Assembly (NCBI GenBank): GCA_947579605.1 | Contig: OX388311.1 | Location: 27,034,951-27,098,950, forward strand | Source of the DNA: Athripsodes cinereus | Lineage: Eukaryota > Arthropoda > Insecta > Trichoptera > Leptoceridae | Length of the DNA: 64,000 nucleotides | Direction: 5' to 3' | Shown here: piece by piece, positions 58,801 through 64,000 of the stretch | Numbering within the stretch: position 1 is the first letter of the stretch | Layout of the letters: each line of letters starts with the position of its first letter | Notes under the pieces: model-generated | Seen by the model: the letters and a program-made list of their open reading frames with translations, nothing else | What the model was told of the DNA's origin: nothing | Database searches by the model: none | Translations under genes and position numbers: made by a program

Positions 58801-59354
58801 AAAATAATTAATACTAATTACGCACAGGATATAATAGTTTATTCGTGATTTCATTACTTACCCAGAAGTGACTTAATAAAGTCATTCTGTTTTTCAAAAC
58901 ACTATTCAAGAGAAACAAGAATCTGCAAATCTATGAATCTTAACATCTCTCACACGGGAGAAAGCTAGCGGAGTTGAACACAATATTTTTTTGCTATATA
59001 AACATTCAGAATGCTTTTAAAAATATCATCATTGATAGTTGAGTTTAAATAATTTAAAGCCTAAATATACATACATACTGCAATGGTAAAAAACAAAAAA
59101 AAATACGTGAAAATGTTACAAAATCTGGTAAGCGTGGTTATCATCACCATGATGAGCGAAATTCCGTAAATATTTAGTGAAATGTTAACATTATTCATTA
59201 CTTTTATTCTACATAAATAAGGTGAGTGTTTGAAATGTAAAAATCGAAAAAAACATGGCCTGAATGCTTTACCAATATGTCAAGAAAAATCGCATTTTCT
59301 TCTAAAAAATATATGAAATTTGTAAAATGAAAGTTGTACTGCAGTACTTTTATT
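58801..59354. other. No gene seen
   Basis: AT-rich non-coding spacer between a SINE and a repeat B copy. Confidence 0.4.
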
Positions 59355-59590
59355 TGTTCCCACAGCATCTCCCCCAAGTGGGGCAACTCGTAGAATAACT
59401 GGATGTAATAAAAATCATGTTGTCCTCTTTGTGCTTAAAAAATAAGACATTAGAAACGTGGCCAACTTTATTATTGAATTGAATAAGCTATATGTTTTGC
59501 GTATCTTGTTTTGTGAATTTTTGGCTTTTAAAGGACGCAACAGAAAAGGGTAGCAGACCTATTCTTTAGCGAGGATTAATTTCTAAATAT
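59355..59590 (-). repeat. Repeat B copy, diverged
   Basis: Blocks in order: 'cagcatctcccccaagtggggca', 'ctggatgtaataaaaatcatg', 'gtcctctttgtgc' and 'acagaaaagggtagcagaccta'. It is old, with indels. Confidence 0.6.
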
Positions 59591-60089
59591 TCTTTTATAA
59601 AAATTGGTATAATTTTCTAAGAAAGAAGGAAAATATTAGCAAATCCATTTTCAGTTGTTTGATTTGGAGTGACATACCGGAATAAAGGATAAAAAATCTA
59701 TTGATAATGGGCATCTAATATCTCCTTTATAACAATAATAATAATAACAATGATGATGATGACGATAAGGGAAAACCCCAAAAAGGATGTATTAAGTCAG
59801 AATTTGACGAGAGAGAGAAATAATCTATATATCTATTTATATTAAATAAATAAAATAAGAGAACAATAAATAAGTGATGGTCAAAGATGAGGGTATGGCA
59901 TGACAACCCAACCTACTAAAATAGGTAAGTAAATAAATAATAATAATAGTATGATGGATTAGATACAGAACTGAGCACCGTGAATCAAAAATTTAAATCA
60001 GTTAATCGTTAACTGCTATATTTGTTAAAATAGTTAATTATTTTAGAACGTGTGGTTACTTCAATACACAGTAACACAATACTTAAGAG
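59591..60089. other. No gene seen; short (TAA)n and (GAT)n runs
   Basis: AT-rich DNA with simple runs at about 59728-59770 and 59935-59950. Confidence 0.5.
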
Positions 60090-60320
60090 CCGGAGGCGAA
60101 TAAAAGGTCTACACCGCTAAATAGGAGCTAGAATAATAACATTGAAGGAGACACACCGACCACTCGGATAGGGCAGAAGTCTGAGGACTTCCATTCATAT
60201 CCGAATTCTACACTACATACATCTTGTCCATACCGCAGGCGCCATAATGGGCAGCCAGAGGGGCTGGCCGGCCAAAAACCACCATAACCTCCACGGATAG
60301 AATCGTTTGACTACACTAAA
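60090..60320. other. Unassigned GC-rich segment
   Basis: A compact segment of higher GC with a sharp border to AT-rich flanks. It has stops in all frames. It most likely is an old interspersed repeat of a family not otherwise seen in this window. Confidence 0.35.
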
Positions 60321-60807
60321 AGCTAGAATAAATAAAAAAAGGTCTTCCAGATGAATTTTTCAAATAGCCACTACCGGAGATGATATAATACTAGATATTC
60401 GAAAAATTGCCCCCCCCCTCTCTCTCTAAAGAAACGAAATTTATTCAACGGCAGCTTTTTTAAAAATATATTTTCGATAATCTAAAAAATAGGTAACCTA
60501 TACGTTAATCACAATTTTAACAAATTAATTGGTCGTTAACATAAGTTACCTACTTGATTCGTTAATATTTTAATCTATGCCCAGCTCCGGATAGACATGT
60601 CCATAATGTGAGTAGAAAGCTCTATAGTTAGCTCCAGGTTAAAAAGCTCACAATAAATAGCTTTGTATTATGTTGTCAACGTGTCTCTTAAATAATATTG
60701 TATAATAATATAATGTCATACCAAGGTAAAGTAAAAAGGAAGCGAGATACTATTCAGAGATTAGCTCAGCCGTGACGGCGGAACATCATCTAATCCATCC
60801 CTATCAA
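60321..60807. other. No gene seen; C-run and (CT)n at 60409-60427
   Basis: AT-rich DNA containing one short polypyrimidine tract of nine C followed by CT units. Confidence 0.5.
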
Positions 60808-60835
60808 CTGATGATAGTGATGCGAATCACTTTCG
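60808..60835 (+). other. Weak relative of the hammerhead-like motif
   Basis: CTGATGA, an extra T, and a perfect 6-bp stem (agtgat/atcact, loop gcga) copy the first half of the motif at 8531-8574, and an aataaa follows at about 60840. The GAAA that should come next is replaced by TTCG. It may be a dead copy or coincidence. Confidence 0.25.
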
Positions 60836-61094
60836 TATTCAATAAAAATCGTTTGAAAATATCTTTAAATCATGTCTTTTTAGCAATTTCTTGATTTTTC
60901 GAATAGCAATAAACTATACGAAATTAAATCTAATAGAATGTTGATCCTCTTGAATGAAATAATCGTAATATTTAAGTATTTTTTGTAAAGAAATAACTAA
61001 ATACTAGCCTAAAATATTTCTTCGGAACGTCTACAAGACATAAATGTAATTAGAGTTATAGAACTAAATTTATCGAACGACGGTTCTTGGTGGA

Positions 61095-61340
61095 CATTCA
61101 ATATTATGAGAAATTGTAGCAAGAGCTACATCTCTATGGTCCCAGATGTGCATCGGCATTTAGATAATGATACGGCAAAATCCAAGAGTCACTATTGGCT
61201 GAGCTAATTGTTACATTATCAGGTCAGGCTCGTGGATTGGAGGTTGATGAACATCTGGGCCAGCACACTATTTCGACGACCACTGGACGATCTTGACCTC
61301 GCTTCCCTGCGCTTGTCGTATTGCTTGCATATCCACCCAC
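61095..61340. other. Unassigned complex segment ending at a donor-like site
   Basis: The plus strand has a 44-codon open stretch (61208-61340) that runs into gtgagt. No acceptor could be fixed on its left side, and the minus strand is equally plausible as old transposon sequence. I do not recognise it. Confidence 0.2.
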
Positions 61341-62440
61341 GTGAGTTCAAAATTATAATAATCTTTGTAAGAACTCAAATATAATCACTAACCCTTCAGG
61401 AATTAATTATTATTATTGTAGAAAAGTAAATATAATAAAATTGTTTTATACTTCTAACTAGAAGAGACAATCTTTTATTTTTATTCACTTTTATATTCAC
61501 TTTGCAAAATTAGAACATAGCATTATTACTTATTATACATAAGTAATTAATTATTTTATATCGTCGGGTGAGATATTCAATATTCCTTGATAGGAGTCGG
61601 ATTAACTATATTTATATTAAAAATAATAATTAACCACTTGACCTGCGATAAAATTATTATTAAACAAAATGTACGATAATTTCACCGGCTTTCGAAAGCT
61701 TCCACTTTTTAGTCGTAAACCAGCTCGCAAATTAATTAAGTCACCAATGGAATTGCAACATACCTACATTGTTTCATATGATTTCCTTATAATAAGAATT
61801 ACTTCGTCAACATTAAAAGCAAGAAAAGTCTCGTATACGTTCAAAAGTTAACATATTATTTCTTTACGTTAAAGATTGTATTTTAACATCAAAAGAATCT
61901 TTAATCGTTTCACTTGGAAGATCTGAGAAATAGAAGTCCCACGACTTATCCGGGCATAGGAGGGAGTCTTCAATATTTATTATCATAGGGAAATATTACC
62001 TATACCGTCAAAAATAAAACCCACTGCATAAATTATTTGTAATATTCGATTATTTTCATCTCAAAACTCGCACCACTACTCCCTGATCTATCATAGTTTA
62101 TTATTATAATATATCTTCATATATAGGTAGGTGACACAGCCACCACAAAAATGTACCATACGGTGTTCCAGATAAAAGACATATAATATATATATTATGA
62201 AATAGGTATACGATTCCATATAGATTGTGCATAATTCACACAGTACACATTACTTTGACTGCAGAATGGTTTTAAGGTGACTACAAACATGTTATTGTTC
62301 GTTGTATTTACTACGAGAAGTACTGTGTTTGAATTTCGAACTGTCGAGTAAAATAACAAACACCAGCTCGAAACGTAAAGAGACAATTGAATACCTACAA
62401 CACATCTACAACAGTATACGAGTACAATTCGAATATTGCA
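61341..62440. other. No gene seen
   Basis: AT-rich DNA. The 60-codon frame at 61669-61851 has no motif. Confidence 0.4.
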
Positions 62441-62575
62441 ATATTTATTTATTTATCCATTCTTTACTGTACATTGATAAAAAACAATTACATAAAAGGT
62501 ATACATTCAAATCAAATACAATCAATATACAGAGGGCGAGTTTATCGCAAAGGCGCGATCTCTTCCAACTAACCC
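62441..62575 (-). repeat. Repeat C copy, most complete 5' side
   Basis: It runs (ttta)n, 'ttctttactgtacattg', 'caatatacagagggcgagtttatcgc', 'gcgcgatctcttccaactaac'. It extends to the same tcttccaactaac end as the insert at 6637-7172. Confidence 0.65.
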
Positions 62576-63004
62576 AAAAGTATTAACTTAAAAAAAAAAT
62601 ATGATAAAAATAAAATCAATAATCTAAAGCAATTTGGAAAAAAGAGAAAAAAAAATATTTACATATTATTATTTTTCGAATTTATCTTGTTACTCGTAGT
62701 AGAGAGTTGGTATAAGTTAGTTTCTATGATATAAGTATGATTAAAAACAGAGCTGCGCACCGATAATCAAAAAAATAAATTAATCGATCAATAATCCGTT
62801 AACGACAAATTTAACAGCGTAACTTCGAGTAATTTTATCAAATGTATCGCAAGTCACATTTTCAAGAAATAAAAAAATGAAAGCTTCCAGAACGAAAAAG
62901 TAGGAAATAAATGTATATTTAAAAGAAGGTTTTTTTGCGATAGTTCGGTAATGTAACTATTTTTAACGAACTAGAATTAACATTTTTTTACATTAACTTT
63001 AACC
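62576..63004. other. No gene seen
   Basis: AT-rich spacer between a repeat C and a repeat B copy. Confidence 0.4.
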
Positions 63005-63245
63005 TCATCTCATGAAGACCCCCAGGAAACGAATAGGCCTCCTACGCCGCTTTTCTGTAAGTTTTCGAGAAAAAAATCACGTTTTAATATATTCAACATC
63101 CTCAGTTTAGCGATGAGGTATGCCACCCAGTCTGAATATCTTAATTTTTATTAGCACAGAGAGGCCAACTTGCATGTATGTTGCATGCTGTTAGTATGTC
63201 ACTGAGTACCCCATTACTGGGATACGTCGTGATGGTAGGTATTAT
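63005..63245 (+). repeat. Repeat B copy, opposite orientation
   Basis: It reads in the family's own sense: 'cttttctgtaagttttcgag', 'cagtttagcgatgaggtatgccaccca', 'ggccaacttgcatg', then 'accccattactgggatacgtcgtgatggta'. Apart from 833-1040, most other copies are on the minus strand. Confidence 0.7.
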
Positions 63246-63611
63246 TTTAGTGGAAGTTAATAAATTCGTTAGTCCGTATGTGTTCTAATAATTCATTGTT
63301 GTGTCACAACAGTAATGAACTTCCTAAAATAGTGGCCATACTCATAATACATTGGTAACAGATTAGTATCTCAATTATATTTTACAATCATTGTTCGTAC
63401 CGGAAGCTTAGTTAATAGTATTTCGATTCTCTATCAAATAATTAAGTGACAATATTTTTCCTATATACATAACTTGGGTAGATATATGAAATAAAAATTA
63501 TATTTTATTTATTTATTTATTTATTTTTGTTTAACAGTTATTCTTATGAATATTAAATAAAAAAGATAATACTTACATTCACTGTGTCGGTGTTTAGGTA
63601 GTAGATTTCCA
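63246..63611. other. No gene seen; (ATTT)n run at 63508-63533
   Basis: AT-rich DNA between a repeat B copy and the large palindrome. The tttatttattt run may be a repeat tail on the minus strand. Confidence 0.5.
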
Positions 63612-63799
63612 TATCGAAATAAATAAAACAAGCGTTTTATTCTACTATTGTTTTATTTGGTGAGAGAGACGTCTTTCGTCTTATAAGGACATTGTCACGG
63701 ACATTGCCAAGATTGACAATGTCCTTATAAGACGAAAGACGTCTCTCTCACCAAATAAAACAATAGTAGAATAAAACGCTTGTTTTATTTATTTCGATA
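63612..63799. repeat. Perfect inverted repeat, 86-bp arms, 16-base loop
   Basis: Arms 63612-63697 and 63714-63799 match at all 86 positions when compared by eye. The spacer (63698-63713) does not pair. The right arm carries a hammerhead-like motif followed by two aataaaac signals. Complete arm identity implies recent formation or conversion between the arms. Confidence 0.93.
63710..63748 (+). ncRNA. Hammerhead-like motif with altered core
   Basis: Stem I aga (63710-63712) pairs with tct (63746-63748). The core position reads TTGACAA (63713-63719), two transitions away from CTGANGA. After the extra T, stem II is gtc/gac (63721-63733), then GAAA (63734-63737). The loopless, self-complementary AGACGTCT (63737-63744) forms stem III, and C63745 sits at the cleavage position. 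The layout equals that at 8531 and 22473, but the altered core makes activity unlikely. Confidence 0.4.
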
Positions 63800-64000
63800 A
63801 TACTTACAATGTTACACATCTTGTTTTAACTATCATCATACAACGTAAAAATAATGCATCGTTTATTCATTTTAATTTTCCGGTCAATTTATAGGATCAG
63901 TTTGGAAGCAAAGGCAACATTTCTCAAAAAAATCTCAATGTATTACATATTTCTGATATTCATTTTTGGGTCGGCTAATCGAGTAAAAATAAGAGAATAA
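63800..64000. other. No gene seen
   Basis: AT-rich end of the window. Confidence 0.4.

Overview
This is AT-rich eukaryotic DNA, almost certainly from an insect. The sequence shows frequent 'taggtacctacc'-type simple motifs, several insect-type non-LTR retrotransposon remnants, and a CsRn1-clade Gypsy element of the kind known from moths and other invertebrates. The order is not settled; Lepidoptera or Hemiptera both fit. No host protein-coding gene, tRNA gene or rRNA could be recognised. The window is a gene desert or large intron filled with transposable elements of several ages.

The dominant feature is one complete LTR retrotransposon on the minus strand (13323-20447). It has two LTRs with no difference found by eye, a 4-bp target duplication, a primer binding site resembling tRNA-Trp, a polypurine tract, an intact gag with an unusual CHCC zinc knuckle, and an intact pol (protease, reverse transcriptase, RNase H, integrase) in the -1 frame relative to gag. 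It landed next to an older interspersed repeat and looks very young.

Left of it (1-13322) are decayed non-LTR elements. A minus-strand RT copy at about 6510-8045 was hit by a short repeat (6637-7172, 8-bp target duplication), which was itself hit by a fragment of a second LINE (6705-7098, 11-bp target duplication). Right of it (20452-64000) are many copies of a roughly 250-bp repeat, called B here. Its 3' end resembles the 3' end of another LINE in the window (41496-42014), suggesting a SINE/LINE tail partnership. Also present are tRNA-derived SINE heads, microsatellites and long AT-rich stretches with no recognisable content.

The least expected signal is a set of palindromes and small RNA-like motifs. 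Two large, near-perfect palindromes (22359-22565 and 63612-63799) and one single-copy site (8531-8574) share the layout of a hammerhead ribozyme: stem I, CTGATGA-like core, stem II, GAA(A), a loopless self-complementary stem III, one base, then the other half of stem I. Each is followed by an AT-rich segment with an AATAAA-like signal. This pattern recalls ribozymes of Penelope-like elements and retrozymes, but all members carry an extra U between the core and stem II, so activity is not assured. A run of unassigned open frames at 45861-48062 is the other stretch that may hold an unrecognised, broken gene.
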